Of a DNA stretch of 64,000 bases, positions 43,903-52,249 are shown piece after piece. Source of the DNA: DATKNA01 sp963786765 (GTDB lineage: Bacteria > Actinomycetota > Actinomycetes > Actinomycetales > Kineosporiaceae); NCBI GenBank assembly GCA_963786765.1, contig CAWBAJ010000021.1, positions 66,307 through 130,306 on the forward strand. The letters are read 5' to 3'. The notes beneath the pieces are model-generated. The model searched no databases. It worked only from the letters and a program-made list of their open reading frames with translations, and was not told the DNA's origin. The position numbers and the translations under genes are program-made. Positions within the stretch are counted from its first letter, which is position 1. Each line of letters opens with the position of its first letter.

Positions 43903-45933
43903 TCACAGCTCGTCGCCCCGCTGATGCGGTAGGTGGTGGACGGCGTTGCGGAGCTGGGGACGCCTGACGTCGACCCAGGAGGGTGGACGAACCCAAGGGA
44001 CCCCCGCCACCATCTCGATCTGCCAGCCGTCGCGGGCCACGTCCCCGCTGCCCGTCGCCGTGACCTCGGCATGGTGCCGAAAGCAGAGGAGGGCGAGGTT
44101 GTCGAGGTCCGTTGGCCCACCCTCGGTCCACGGCACGACGTGATGGGCCTGGCAGGCATCGGCGGTGACGACGCAGCCGGGAATGACGCAGCCGGCGTCC
44201 CGTGCGATCAGGGCGCGCTTCTGGGTAGCGGAAGCCAGTCGCTGGGTGCGGCCGAGGTGCAGGACGGCGCCGTCCGGGCTCAGCAGGGCGATCCGGATCT
44301 GCGCGCAGTCGGCCAGGAAGCGCAGGGTGGCGGCGTCGATCATGCCGGCGTGCTCCACCCGGGCAGGGCGCGCAAGCGGTGACAGGGCGCGAGCGAACCT
44401 CGTGACGGCGGGTCCGATCGTGCCGTCCTGGTAAGCCCCGTCCCGGCGTGCTGCATCCTGAGAAGCCCCGTCCTGCGCAGCCGCGAGCTGCTCGTCATTT
44501 CGGGCATCGGAGTGGTGGTCCGGCGGTTGGCCCCACGGGTGCTGGGACACCCAGTCCTGCAGCCCGCGAAGGACGTCGAGGCCGAGCGGAGGACAGGCCC
44601 GCTGGTCGTTCGCTGGGACGGCCGCCAGATGTGTGCCGAAGGCCGCCGCGAGGTGTTCGATGCCCACCGAGACGATCAGCTCGACGGCCGGTAGCGGCCC
44701 GGCCAGCACACCCGGCTCCCGGATCACCTGGAACTCACCCTCCTGCGTGGGCGGCTCCGGCAGGTCCTCGGCCGCAGCGTCGCCCGCCTGGGCGGCGGTC
44801 TGTGTGCCGTCGGGCGCAGCGCCGGGTGATCTCGGGCTGTCGTTCGTGCTCGGCTGAGCCCCGGCAGCCGCGCTCTCACTCGTGGTCTCGGTCGTGTTCT
44901 CGTCGCCGTTCGGGCCGGGGAGCGTGATGCCGTTCTTGGCCAGGGCGGCGGCGAAGATGTCGGCGACCGCGTCCATCTGGCGGGCGCCGAAGTCACGCTC
45001 GTCGGGCAGAGCGCGCTCGACGCCGTCGGCATCGATTGCCGCTCCGGCCCGGGGGGCGGCGAAGGCGGCCAGGACGGCCTTGATGAAGGCCCCCTGCGCG
45101 GACCCGCACTCGAACCGGCCGCGCCAGGCTCCGTCAGGCGTTCGCGACATGTGCAGGTAGCGCCGTTCGTGCGCGCCCTTGGGTGTCTTGGGATTGAGGG
45201 CTTCCACGATGCGGTGGGCGACCGCCTCGAGACAGTCCACGTCCATACGGCGGGCGTAGAACACCAACACCGCGTCCACCAGCAGCACCTGCCGGACCGA
45301 TGCGGGCGGGGTGGCGAAGCTGCCGCCGGCGCCGCCCAGACCTGACGGGCCCGACGGATCGGCGAGCATCTCCGTGAACGCCGCCGCCAAGTCATCGGTG
45401 ACCGCTGGATCGGGACGCAGGACTCCGTCGATCACGACCGGGGAGGCGGCCGCGGCCACGATCTCGTCGTAGGGAATCAGCTTGTCCCGCGTGGCCTGGC
45501 CCAGGTCACGATGGGCTCGGACGGCGACATCGACGTGCCCGGACGCGATGTCCCCGGCGCTCAACGCCGCCCCCATCCGGGGCAGATCGCCGACCTCCGG
45601 ACGCAACAGGGCCGCTGTGTGCGCCTCCCGCCGCGCCCGGGCCCGGGACTGCCGCAGTACGTGCAGCCGGAACACCGCTGCGGCGTGCCCAGGCCGGGCC
45701 TTGGGCACCACGTCGTCGCGAGCGTCGATCGCGGCCAGTGTCGAAAGCCGCCCGGCGGTCAGCCGGGCCTCGAGACGGTGCACGACCTCCGCCAGGGCAC
45801 CGACCTGCTCGGGCGCCAGCGGAGCGAGCCTCAGGTCGAGCAGCTCGTCGATCCCGTGGTCGAGCGAGGCCAGGCAGGACGCCGCCGCGGGCGGCAGCTC
45901 CGCCAGCAGCTCAGAAACCCCCCGAACCCCCAT
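43903..45933 (-). CDS. DUF222/13E12-repeat family HNH endonuclease
   Basis: 676 residues. The DUF222 region spans about 25-330 (EVVHRLEARLTAGRLSTLAAIDARDD, MSRTPDGAWRGRFECGSAQG). A low-complexity, Ser/Asp/Gly-rich insert lies at 340-525. The C-terminal HNH nuclease has CVIPGCVVTADACQAHHVVPW and NLALLCFRHH. The family is multi-copy in actinobacteria and often called 13E12; its role is unknown. ATG 45933 follows TAGGGT by six bases (leaderless). No terminal repeats flank it, so I do not call it mobile. Confidence 0.92.
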   Translation of the reverse strand: MGVRGVSELLAELPPAAASCLASLDHGIDELLDLRLAPLAPEQVGALAEVVHRLEARLTAGRLSTLAAIDARDDVVPKARPGHAAAVFRLHVLRQSRARARREAHTAALLRPEVGDLPRMGAALSAGDIASGHVDVAVRAHRDLGQATRDKLIPYDEIVAAAASPVVIDGVLRPDPAVTDDLAAAFTEMLADPSGPSGLGGAGGSFATPPASVRQVLLVDAVLVFYARRMDVDCLEAVAHRIVEALNPKTPKGAHERRYLHMSRTPDGAWRGRFECGSAQGAFIKAVLAAFAAPRAGAAIDADGVERALPDERDFGARQMDAVADIFAAALAKNGITLPGPNGDENTTETTSESAAAGAQPSTNDSPRSPGAAPDGTQTAAQAGDAAAEDLPEPPTQEGEFQVIREPGVLAGPLPAVELIVSVGIEHLAAAFGTHLAAVPANDQRACPPLGLDVLRGLQDWVSQHPWGQPPDHHSDARNDEQLAAAQDGASQDAARRDGAYQDGTIGPAVTRFARALSPLARPARVEHAGMIDAATLRFLADCAQIRIALLSPDGAVLHLGRTQRLASATQKRALIARDAGCVIPGCVVTADACQAHHVVPWTEGGPTDLDNLALLCFRHHAEVTATGSGDVARDGWQIEMVAGVPWVRPPSWVDVRRPQLRNAVHHLPHQRGDEL

Positions 45934-45939
45934 GAAAGG

Positions 45940-45945
45940 ACCCTA
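45940..45945 (-). promoter_or_regulatory. Leaderless -10 hexamer TAGGGT
   Basis: TAGGGT, six bases, then ATG 45933 of the DUF222 gene on the minus strand; no Shine-Dalgarno is possible in that distance. Confidence 0.5.
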
Positions 45946-46017
45946 GAACCGACCGCCGACACACGCGCGGAGCGCCCACACAAGGGCCAGGCAGCGATCG
46001 CCCGGGCCGGACGGCGG

Positions 46018-46107
46018 GGTCAGGACGGCCGGGGTCAGGACGGCTGGGGTCAGGACGGCTGGGGTCAGGACGGCTGGGGTCAGGACGGCTGGGGTCAGGA
46101 CGGCGGA
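46018..46107. repeat. Stop-codon-anchored 15-bp repeat after the sugar dehydrogenase
   Basis: Six 15-bp units (GGTCAGGACGGCTGG and variants). The unit at 46093-46107 holds the minus-strand gene's last codons and its TGA (46095-46097); the other five copy this segment, repeating the stop. The remainder of the gap to the DUF222 start (45946-46017) shows nothing further. Confidence 0.9.
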
Positions 46108-47498
46108 GTCATCCGGTAGATGGCCCCAGCGGCGTCGTCGGTGACGTAGATGGCGCCGTCCGGGCCGGGAAGGGCCATCACCGGCCGGCCCCAGCGGCTG
46201 CCGTCGCCGAGCTGGAACCCGGAGAGCAGGGGCTGCTGCGGGCCGAGCGTCCCGTTCCGCCACGGGAAGAACGCCACCTCCGGCGGCCGGGGCGGCTGCC
46301 GGTTCCACGAGCCGTGGATCCCCACGAGCGCGCCCTGCCGGTAGGGCGCCGGCAGTGACGGGACGTCGACGAACGTCAGGCCGAGCGGTGCCGAGTGCGC
46401 CGGCATCCCCTGCTCGACGGCCGGCAGGGACGCGCAGTCGAGCTTGCCGCCGTCGGCGTTCGTCTGGACGTCCCGCACGTACGGCCGCCGCGTGTACGTG
46501 AGCGCGGAACCGGGCACGCCGGGGTGGACGTCGGGGTCCGGGTTGCAGTACGGCCAGCCGAGGTCGCGACCCGGCGTCAGCCGGGCGAGCGGCTCGAGCG
46601 GGTGGTCGTTGACGTACGACTGGAGCACCCGGTCGCGGTCCGGCGAGCCGTCGCCGTCGTAGTCGCGGTTGTACGGGTAGGCGATGTTGTCGCGGTTGTT
46701 GACGGCCGTCCAGACGGCGCCGGTCGGGTCCACCGCGAGGCCTGTGCCGTTCCGGACCCCGCGCGCGTACACCTGCGGCGCGCCGCCGGAGGGCCGGACC
46801 CGCAGGATGGCGGCCCGTTGCGGGTCGGCGTCCCGATCCTCTGGCGAGACGTTGCCCGTGCTGCCGATGGAGAAGTAGAGCCAGCCGTCCTTGCCCACCG
46901 CCACGCTCTTGAGGGCGTGCGCGTACCGGCCGCCCAGCTCGGGGCTCTTGGCGTCGGGCAGCGCGTCGACGACGGTGCGGCGCCCGGTCAGGCCACCTGA
47001 CGTGTAGGTGTAGGCGTCGATCCGGTCGGACTCCGCGACGTACAGCGTCCGTCCGTCGAAGGCCAGTCCGTGAGGTTGAGTGAGGCCTTGGGCAAGCACC
47101 TGCTGCGAGGTGCCGGACGCCGACCCGCGTGCCCCGCGCAGCGCGACCACCTCGCCGGCGCCGGGGCGGGAGACGAGCAGCGCGCCGTCGGGCGCCCAAA
47201 CCGCCAGCCGGGAGCCGGACACGCGTGCCCACACCGAGACCCTCCAGCCGGGGGGCGCCTGCACCTCCCGTGGCTCGTCGAACGGGGCGCCGCCCAACCC
47301 GTCGGGTACCTGGAGGCGACTGGCCACGAGGCGCGGGGCGACGGAGGACGACGGCGACGACGAACGGGACTGGGAGGGGGCGGACGCGCCCGCACCACCT
47401 CCGCCGCTCGCGGGAGTGCCCGGGGAGGCACCGCTGCATGCGCCGAGCGCCACGGCCGCGCCTGCGGCCGCGAACGCGTACCAGAGCCGCCGGATCAC
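46095..47498 (-). CDS. PQQ-type sugar dehydrogenase-like lipoprotein (six-blade propeller)
   Basis: 467 residues from GTG 47498, whose GTGA overlaps the upstream thioesterase stop. A lipobox (ALGAC) after a hydrophobic segment predicts a lipoprotein, followed by a Ser/Gly-rich linker. The propeller resembles GSDH/sorbosone dehydrogenase: LTQPHGLAFDGRTLYVAESD, KSVAVGKDGWLYFSIGSTGN, VRNGTGLAVDPTGAVWTAVN, GRDLGWPYCNPD, and HSAPLGLTFV. Oxidation of a sugar or aldose with PQQ is the family expectation; PQQ synthesis genes are absent here. Confidence 0.85.
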   Translation of the reverse strand: MIRRLWYAFAAAGAAVALGACSGASPGTPASGGGGAGASAPSQSRSSSPSSSVAPRLVASRLQVPDGLGGAPFDEPREVQAPPGWRVSVWARVSGSRLAVWAPDGALLVSRPGAGEVVALRGARGSASGTSQQVLAQGLTQPHGLAFDGRTLYVAESDRIDAYTYTSGGLTGRRTVVDALPDAKSPELGGRYAHALKSVAVGKDGWLYFSIGSTGNVSPEDRDADPQRAAILRVRPSGGAPQVYARGVRNGTGLAVDPTGAVWTAVNNRDNIAYPYNRDYDGDGSPDRDRVLQSYVNDHPLEPLARLTPGRDLGWPYCNPDPDVHPGVPGSALTYTRRPYVRDVQTNADGGKLDCASLPAVEQGMPAHSAPLGLTFVDVPSLPAPYRQGALVGIHGSWNRQPPRPPEVAFFPWRNGTLGPQQPLLSGFQLGDGSRWGRPVMALPGPDGAIYVTDDAAGAIYRMTPPS

Positions 47499-48265
47499 GA
47501 GACGCCACCCGAGCGACCGAAGGTGGCAGGGTCGACCGCGACCCAGACGTGGGCCGCCGTTGCGAGCAGAGCGCCCGACTCCCCGTACAGGGACGTGGCG
47601 GTCCGCGCCTTGCGCTCGCCGACCTCGAGCGCTCGACCGGTGACCACGCACCGCTCGCCGAGCAAGGGTCGCGCGAGCAGCCGACCCGTCATGGTGCCGA
47701 GCACCATCGGCCGGCCCACGACGTCGACGGACCATCCCCCCGGGCAGTCGAGGGCGGCCCAGACCAGCGGCACGGGAACAACGCCATCCGCGCCGACGTC
47801 CGCCTCGCCAGGCGACCATGCCGCCGCGACGTCGACACCGGGGACGGCGGGATCGACCGGGCCGGGCCGCAGCCGCAGGCCGTCGCCGGGGGCACGCCCG
47901 GGGCCGCAGGCGAAGCACTCGGGGAAGGGATGGTCGTGCAGCCCGGCATAGCGGTCACCGGCCGCCACCGCGGCGTCGTACGGGACGGGTGGGACCGGCT
48001 CCAGCCCGGCGGGGTCGCCATCCGCCACCGGTGTGGCGGCCAGCACGGGGGAACCGTCGTGCTGGGCGACGGCGCTCGAGCCGTCGCGGAGGATCGTCAT
48101 GGGGACCTCGAGCGGCGGCGGCGCGGACAGCCGCACCCGGACCGCCTGCCCCGGCGGCGCGAGCAGCTCAGCCAGCGCCCCGCTCGTCCACCCGCCGTTG
48201 CCCGAGGTCGCCGGCCCGCGGAACCGGCGCGGGACGACGAGGGTCTCGTCCGTCTGCTCCGTCAC
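47495..48265 (-). CDS. Hotdog-fold thioesterase-like protein
   Basis: 256 residues from GTG 48265, with GAGGAT six bases upstream. Two hotdog halves are suggested: the N-terminal GNGGWTSGALAELL (as in acyl-CoA thioesterase families) and the C-terminal WAALDCPGGWSV and GRALEVGERKARTATSLY. The central motif HPFPECFACGP is characteristic of one actinobacterial thioesterase-like group. Substrate unknown. It is coupled to the sugar dehydrogenase lipoprotein, a pairing I cannot explain. Confidence 0.7.
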   Translation of the reverse strand: MTEQTDETLVVPRRFRGPATSGNGGWTSGALAELLAPPGQAVRVRLSAPPPLEVPMTILRDGSSAVAQHDGSPVLAATPVADGDPAGLEPVPPVPYDAAVAAGDRYAGLHDHPFPECFACGPGRAPGDGLRLRPGPVDPAVPGVDVAAAWSPGEADVGADGVVPVPLVWAALDCPGGWSVDVVGRPMVLGTMTGRLLARPLLGERCVVTGRALEVGERKARTATSLYGESGALLATAAHVWVAVDPATFGRSGGVS

Positions 48266-48316
48266 CCCTCGATCCTCGCCGACAGCACCGACACACGCCC
48301 GGCCGGGATCCGCGGC

Positions 48317-49702
48317 TCAGTCGCGAGCCTCCTGGTAGCGGCGCAGGGCCTCGGCACGCTCGGCGGCGTGGTCGACGATCCGCTGTGGGTATCCGTGGTC
48401 GTACCCGTGCGGGTCCTTCCACGGCTCGTGCGCCGCGCCGCCCGGCAGGTGCCGCAGTTCGGGCACGTACCGCCGGACGTAGTCGCCGTCCGGGTCGAAC
48501 TTCAGCCCCTGCGTCACCGGGTTGAAGATGCGGAAGAAGGGGGCGGGATCCGTTCCCGTTCCGGCTATCCACTGCCAGCCGTGGTTGTTGCTGGCGAGAT
48601 CGCCGTCGCGCAGCCAGTGCAGGAAGTGCCGGGCGCCGAGCTGCCAGGCGATGTGCAGGTCCTTGACGAGGAAGCTGGCCACGATCATGCGGGCGCGATT
48701 GTGGATCCAGCCCTCGGCGAGCAGCTGCCGCATGCCGGCGTCCACGACCGGGTAACCGGTGCGCCCGTCCTGCCAGGCGCGGAAGCGCTCGCCGGGCTCG
48801 TCCACGCGCATCCGGCCGACGTCCGCCCGCAGCGGCTCGCGGGCGCTCTCCGGGTGGTGCCAGAGCACGTCGGCGTAGAACTCGCGCCAGCAGAGCTCGG
48901 ACCGGTAGCGCTCGGCCGCCGGACCGGGGTGCGCGGCGAGGTCGGCGAGCAGCGTGCGGGGGTGCACCTCCCCGTACTTGAGGTGTGCGGACATGGCCGA
49001 CGTCCCCTGGACGCCGACCGCGTTGCGGGTCTCGTCGTAGCCGGAGAGCGCGCCGTCGACGAACGCCTGCCAGCGCGCTCGCGCCGCGGCCTCGCCGGCC
49101 TCGGGGAGGGTCAGGACGCCGAGGTCCGGTTCGGGTGGGAGCGGCTCGCTGGGGACGCCGTCAGCGACCCTCCCCGGCCGCAGGGCCTGCTCACTCGGCG
49201 CCGGGGCGGGCCAGCCGTAGGCGAGCCAGGCCCGCTGGAACGCACTGAAGACCTTGAAGGGGGTTCCCGCCGAGCCGAGCAGGATCCCTGGCCCGACCGC
49301 GTAGGGCGATCCGGTCGCGACGAGCCGGCGGCCGTCGCGGCCGAGGGCGGCCGCGACGGCGGCGTCACGGCGGCGGCCGTACACGCCGGCGTCCGCGCTG
49401 ATGTGGACGCGATCGGCGCTCACTTCAGCCGCCAGGCCCGGGACGACGACCGCGGGGTAGCCGGTGCGGACGACGAGGCGCCCGCCCGTCAGATCGTGCA
49501 GGCGCTCGTCGAGCGAGCGCAGTGACCTCAGCAGCCAGGCGCGCCGGGGCGGTCCGGCCGGCTCCCAGAGCGCAGGGTCGAACACGAAGAGCGGGACGAG
49601 TCCCGGACCGCCGGGCTCGTGCGCGCTCTCCTGCCCGGCCGCCAGCAGCGCTGGGTGGTCCGCGAGGCGCAGGTCCCGGCGGAACCACAACAGGCTGGCC
49701 AC
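48317..49702 (-). CDS. phr: Deoxyribodipyrimidine photolyase (cryptochrome/photolyase family)
   Basis: 461 residues from GTG 49702. The N-terminal Rossmann-like photolyase domain starts SLLWFRRDLRLADHPAL; the C-terminal FAD domain has GTSAMSAHLKYGEVHPRTLL, ELCWREFYADVLWHHP, GYPVVDAGMRQLLAEGWIHNRARMI-type segments, LASNNHGWQWIAGTG, and RIFNPVTQGLKFDPDGDYVR. This is a class I CPD photolyase pattern. TACGGT lies 8 nt before the start. It repairs UV pyrimidine dimers using blue light. It diverges from the DtxR gene. Confidence 0.93.
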   Translation of the reverse strand: MASLLWFRRDLRLADHPALLAAGQESAHEPGGPGLVPLFVFDPALWEPAGPPRRAWLLRSLRSLDERLHDLTGGRLVVRTGYPAVVVPGLAAEVSADRVHISADAGVYGRRRDAAVAAALGRDGRRLVATGSPYAVGPGILLGSAGTPFKVFSAFQRAWLAYGWPAPAPSEQALRPGRVADGVPSEPLPPEPDLGVLTLPEAGEAAARARWQAFVDGALSGYDETRNAVGVQGTSAMSAHLKYGEVHPRTLLADLAAHPGPAAERYRSELCWREFYADVLWHHPESAREPLRADVGRMRVDEPGERFRAWQDGRTGYPVVDAGMRQLLAEGWIHNRARMIVASFLVKDLHIAWQLGARHFLHWLRDGDLASNNHGWQWIAGTGTDPAPFFRIFNPVTQGLKFDPDGDYVRRYVPELRHLPGGAAHEPWKDPHGYDHGYPQRIVDHAAERAEALRRYQEARD

Positions 49703-49762
49703 GCTGCGGGACCGTAGCGGGCGGCACGGGCGGGCGCGCGGCGAGCGACAATGAGGAGTGAA

Positions 49763-49780
49763 GGGCCCTGCACAGGGCCC
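49763..49780 (+). promoter_or_regulatory. Perfect palindrome before the DtxR gene
   Basis: GGGCCCTG-CA-CAGGGCCC, 18 bp before GTG 49798. It is too GC-rich to match the known DtxR/IdeR box. It could be an operator or a leader hairpin; it lies inside a 16-codon mini-ORF (ATG 49751) whose TGA overlaps the DtxR start. Confidence 0.4.
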
Positions 49781-49797
49781 GGCGCGGACGGAGACCC

Positions 49798-50517
49798 GTG
49801 AGCGACCTCATCGACACCACCGAGATGTACCTGCGCACCATCTACGAGCTCGAGGAGGAAGGCGTCGTCCCGTTGCGTGCCCGCATCGCCGAGCGCCTCG
49901 GGCAGTCGGGTCCCACCGTCTCGCAAACCGTCGCGCGGATGGAGCGCGACGGCCTGGTCGGCGTCACCGGCGACCGCCACCTCGAGCTGACGCCGCGGGG
50001 ACGCGAGAAGGCGACCCGCGTGATGCGCAAGCACCGGCTCGCCGAGCGCCTCCTGCTCGACGTGATCGGCCTGGAGTGGGAGTACGTGCACGACGAGGCC
50101 TGCCGCTGGGAGCACGTCATGAGCGACCGCGTCGAGCGAAAGCTGCTGTCGATGCTGGTGGACCCGCGTGAGTCGCCCTACGGCAACCCCATCCCCGGTC
50201 TCGAGGAGCTCGGCGGGCCCGCGGTCGGCGACGAGTTCCGGGCCGGCGGCGTCGTCGCGCTGCCCGACGCCTTGCAGGGCGCGAGCGCGCTGCAGGGCGT
50301 CGACCTGCTGGTCCGGCGGCTCGGCGAGCCGCTGCAGACAGACCTGGAGCTCATGGGTGAGCTGTCGCGGCTGGGAGTGCGGCCGGGCCGGCACGTGCGT
50401 GCGCAGCGGACCGGGGGACCCGGCGACGCGGTTCGTGTCGGCACGGCCGAAGGGTCCCTGGAGGTGCCCGCGCCGGCCGCCCATCATGTGTTCGTTGTAC
50501 CTGTCGGCGTGTCGTGA
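49798..50517 (+). CDS. DtxR/IdeR-family metal-dependent regulator
   Basis: 239 residues from GTG 49798. Domain 1 is a winged helix (SGPTVSQTVARMERDGLVGV). All DtxR metal ligands are at canonical positions: Met10, Cys102, Glu105, His106 (site 2) and His79, Glu83, His98 (site 1). A C-terminal SH3-like domain covers about 145-239. It is expected to repress iron-uptake genes when loaded with Fe2+. It is slightly longer than DtxR (226 residues). Confidence 0.94.
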   Translation: MSDLIDTTEMYLRTIYELEEEGVVPLRARIAERLGQSGPTVSQTVARMERDGLVGVTGDRHLELTPRGREKATRVMRKHRLAERLLLDVIGLEWEYVHDEACRWEHVMSDRVERKLLSMLVDPRESPYGNPIPGLEELGGPAVGDEFRAGGVVALPDALQGASALQGVDLLVRRLGEPLQTDLELMGELSRLGVRPGRHVRAQRTGGPGDAVRVGTAEGSLEVPAPAAHHVFVVPVGVS

Positions 50518-50589
50518 CGCAGATATGAAGTCACGCGCTGTGTTCAGCTAATTTCGCTGCGTTCCCACTTGGAGTGGGAGCCTCCGGGC

Positions 50590-50800
50590 GGCACGCCGAA
50601 CTCTGCCACCGACCACGGAGCCGTCGAGACACCGCACGGCAGAGGCGGGGGACCCACCTTCGGGTCCGTCCGGTCGATCAGGCCGACGGACCCTCGGGGT
50701 GAAGCCGAACGGGCAGCGCGCACCACTGGCGCTGCCCCGCCCGGCCGGGTGACATCTCCCACCCGAACCCGACAGCTCACCTCGTAGGCGTACGGAGAGG
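50590..50800 (+). promoter_or_regulatory. ydaO/yuaA-type c-di-AMP riboswitch
   Basis: The leader of the NlpC/P60 gene contains the class landmarks in order: GCCGAACTCTGCC (50594-50606), a GGCGGGGGACCCA box near 50643, GGGGTGAAGCCG near 50696, and the terminal CCCGAACCCGACAGCTCACC and CGTAGGCG at 50762-50790. In actinobacteria this riboswitch precedes cell-wall hydrolase genes and turns them off when c-di-AMP is bound. It ends just before the ribosome-binding site, so it may control termination or initiation. Confidence 0.9.
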
Positions 50801-50807
50801 TCCGTCG

Positions 50808-51794
50808 TTGACCGAACGTGCCCCGGCGCGTCACCGCGCCGACCTGCCCCCGTCGACCCCGCTGACGGGAATCACCAGCAGCATCACCGCCGTCGTCGGC
50901 GACCACGCCGCGACGCTCGGCCGCGGCGGCGTCGTCGTCGCGGTGTCCTCCGGTCTCGTCGCCGGCATGGCGCTGCCCGCCGCGGCCGCCACGACGGTCG
51001 ACACGGCGCAGACGGCGTCCGTTCCGGTGCTCGGCGGGACGGCGTCCTCCGCCGTGGTCGTCGACCTCCTCGGCTCCGCGCCCGTGACGGCGCCGACCAA
51101 GGCAAGGATCTCCTTCGAGCACAGCGCCTTCACGGCTGCCGCGAAGGGCTCCGTCGCCGCTTCCACACCCGCCAGCGCCACCCGGGAGGTCGCCACCATC
51201 TCCCGCTCGCTGGCCCGCGCCGCCTACCGCGCCGCCACACCGGCTCGCGCGGCCACCACGACGGCTGCCGCGCCGGCTCCCAGGATCCCGACGCAGGCGC
51301 GCCGGACCAGCGCGGACACGGAGAACCTCACCGGGGCCGGCCCGGGGGCCGGCGGCGGGGGGAGCACCGGGTCCGAGACCGGGACCGGCGGGACCGGCAC
51401 CGGGGACACGACCAAGCCTGCGCCGCCGGCGGCCCCGCCCGTCGACGAGAAGGTCACGGACGTGGTGGCGGTCGCCTTGCGCTACCTCGGAATCGCCTAC
51501 CGCTACGGCGGCACGACCCCACGGGGTTTCGACTGCTCCGGCTTCACGCAGTACGTCTTCCGGCAGGCCGGCATCGCTCTGCCGCGCACGGCGGACCAGC
51601 AGCTCCGCGCCGCCACGCGCATCTCGCGCTCGGCGGCCCGCGCGGGTGACCTCGTCTTCTTCCTCAGCGGCGGGTACGCGTACCACGTGGGGATCTACCT
51701 GGGGAACGGCAAGATGGTCGACTCCCCGCGCCCCGGCTCGACGATCACGGTCCGGTCGGTCTACTCCTCGAACGTGGCGTTCGCGCGAGCCTGA
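50808..51794 (+). CDS. NlpC/P60 cell-wall endopeptidase
   Basis: 328 residues from TTG 50808, with GGAGAGG upstream. A hydrophobic export segment (residues 40-62) is followed by an Ala-rich low-complexity stalk and a Gly/Thr-rich linker (175-205). The C40 peptidase domain (215-328) has catalytic Cys243 in RGFDCSGFTQYV and His293 in YAYHVGIYLG. It should cleave D-glutamyl-meso-diaminopimelate bonds in peptidoglycan. Control by the c-di-AMP riboswitch fits a growth or osmotic role. A strong terminator follows. Confidence 0.93.
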   Translation: MTERAPARHRADLPPSTPLTGITSSITAVVGDHAATLGRGGVVVAVSSGLVAGMALPAAAATTVDTAQTASVPVLGGTASSAVVVDLLGSAPVTAPTKARISFEHSAFTAAAKGSVAASTPASATREVATISRSLARAAYRAATPARAATTTAAAPAPRIPTQARRTSADTENLTGAGPGAGGGGSTGSETGTGGTGTGDTTKPAPPAAPPVDEKVTDVVAVALRYLGIAYRYGGTTPRGFDCSGFTQYVFRQAGIALPRTADQQLRAATRISRSAARAGDLVFFLSGGYAYHVGIYLGNGKMVDSPRPGSTITVRSVYSSNVAFARA

Positions 51795-51807
51795 CGCGTC
51801 CCGAGCA

Positions 51808-51837
51808 GCGGCCCCGGCGTTGATGCGCCGGGGCCGC
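51808..51837 (+). terminator. Rho-independent-like terminator after NlpC/P60
   Basis: Twelve-base perfect stem (GCGGCCCCGGCG and complement) with a 6-nt loop, followed by TTCCGTTCC, 13 bp past the stop codon. Confidence 0.85.
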
Positions 51838-52000
51838 TTCCGTTCCCACACGCTCGGCACGCGTGCCCTGCTCACCCACGGTCCCGTGCCTGCTGCCGCC
51901 TGTGACGGTCGGCGATTCGGAGCGGGAAAGGTAGTGCCATACCGGGTCCCCGTCCTTACCCTGCTGTCAGCGACGTTCGACGCACCCGTCAGGAGGGCCC

Positions 52001-52249
52001 GTGCGCGACGCGGTACGAAGTAGGGCGGCCGCACATGCCTGTGCGGTTCCGCCACGCACCGCTGCGCACTGCCGTGAAGGCGTCGTCCCCGTCAGGGGGC
52101 GGCGCCTTCGGTCGTCCTGGCCCTGTCCGCGGCTCTCGGCCGTGGTCAGGAGTCCGCGCGCGCGTCGCCTGCTCCAGTCGCCGCCGAACATCTCGCGCGG
52201 CAGGTCGGTCGCCACCAGCCAGGTGCGCGTCCCGAACGAAAGGGGGTGA
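52001..52249 (+). CDS. Possible leader ORF upstream of HNH gene
   Basis: 82 codons from GTG 52001 with a perfect AGGAGG four bases upstream; its TGA overlaps the HNH start (GTGA). The product is Arg-rich and uses rare codons (GTA, CGA, AGT, AGG), so codon use argues against it. A strong hairpin (GAAGGCG/CGCCTTC, 52076-52109) lies inside, and another (CCGCACA/TGTGCGG) near 52029-52046. It may be a leader that couples translation to HNH, or the SD may be chance. No family recognised. The gap 51838-52000 shows nothing else. Confidence 0.3.
   Translation: MRDAVRSRAAAHACAVPPRTAAHCREGVVPVRGRRLRSSWPCPRLSAVVRSPRARRLLQSPPNISRGRSVATSQVRVPNERG

Noticed and set aside
43903..45933. DUF222 HNH gene as mobile intein-like or homing element
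   Set aside because: The family is often multi-copy but I see no flanking repeats or disrupted host gene, so mobility is not supported here.
47129..49525. 798-codon plus-strand open frame
   Set aside because: It spans three minus-strand genes with clear motifs and is Arg/Pro-rich, typical of a GC-rich shadow.
49763..49780. DtxR/IdeR iron box
   Set aside because: The palindrome is GGGCCCTG-based and does not resemble the AT-rich TTAGG-type DtxR box.
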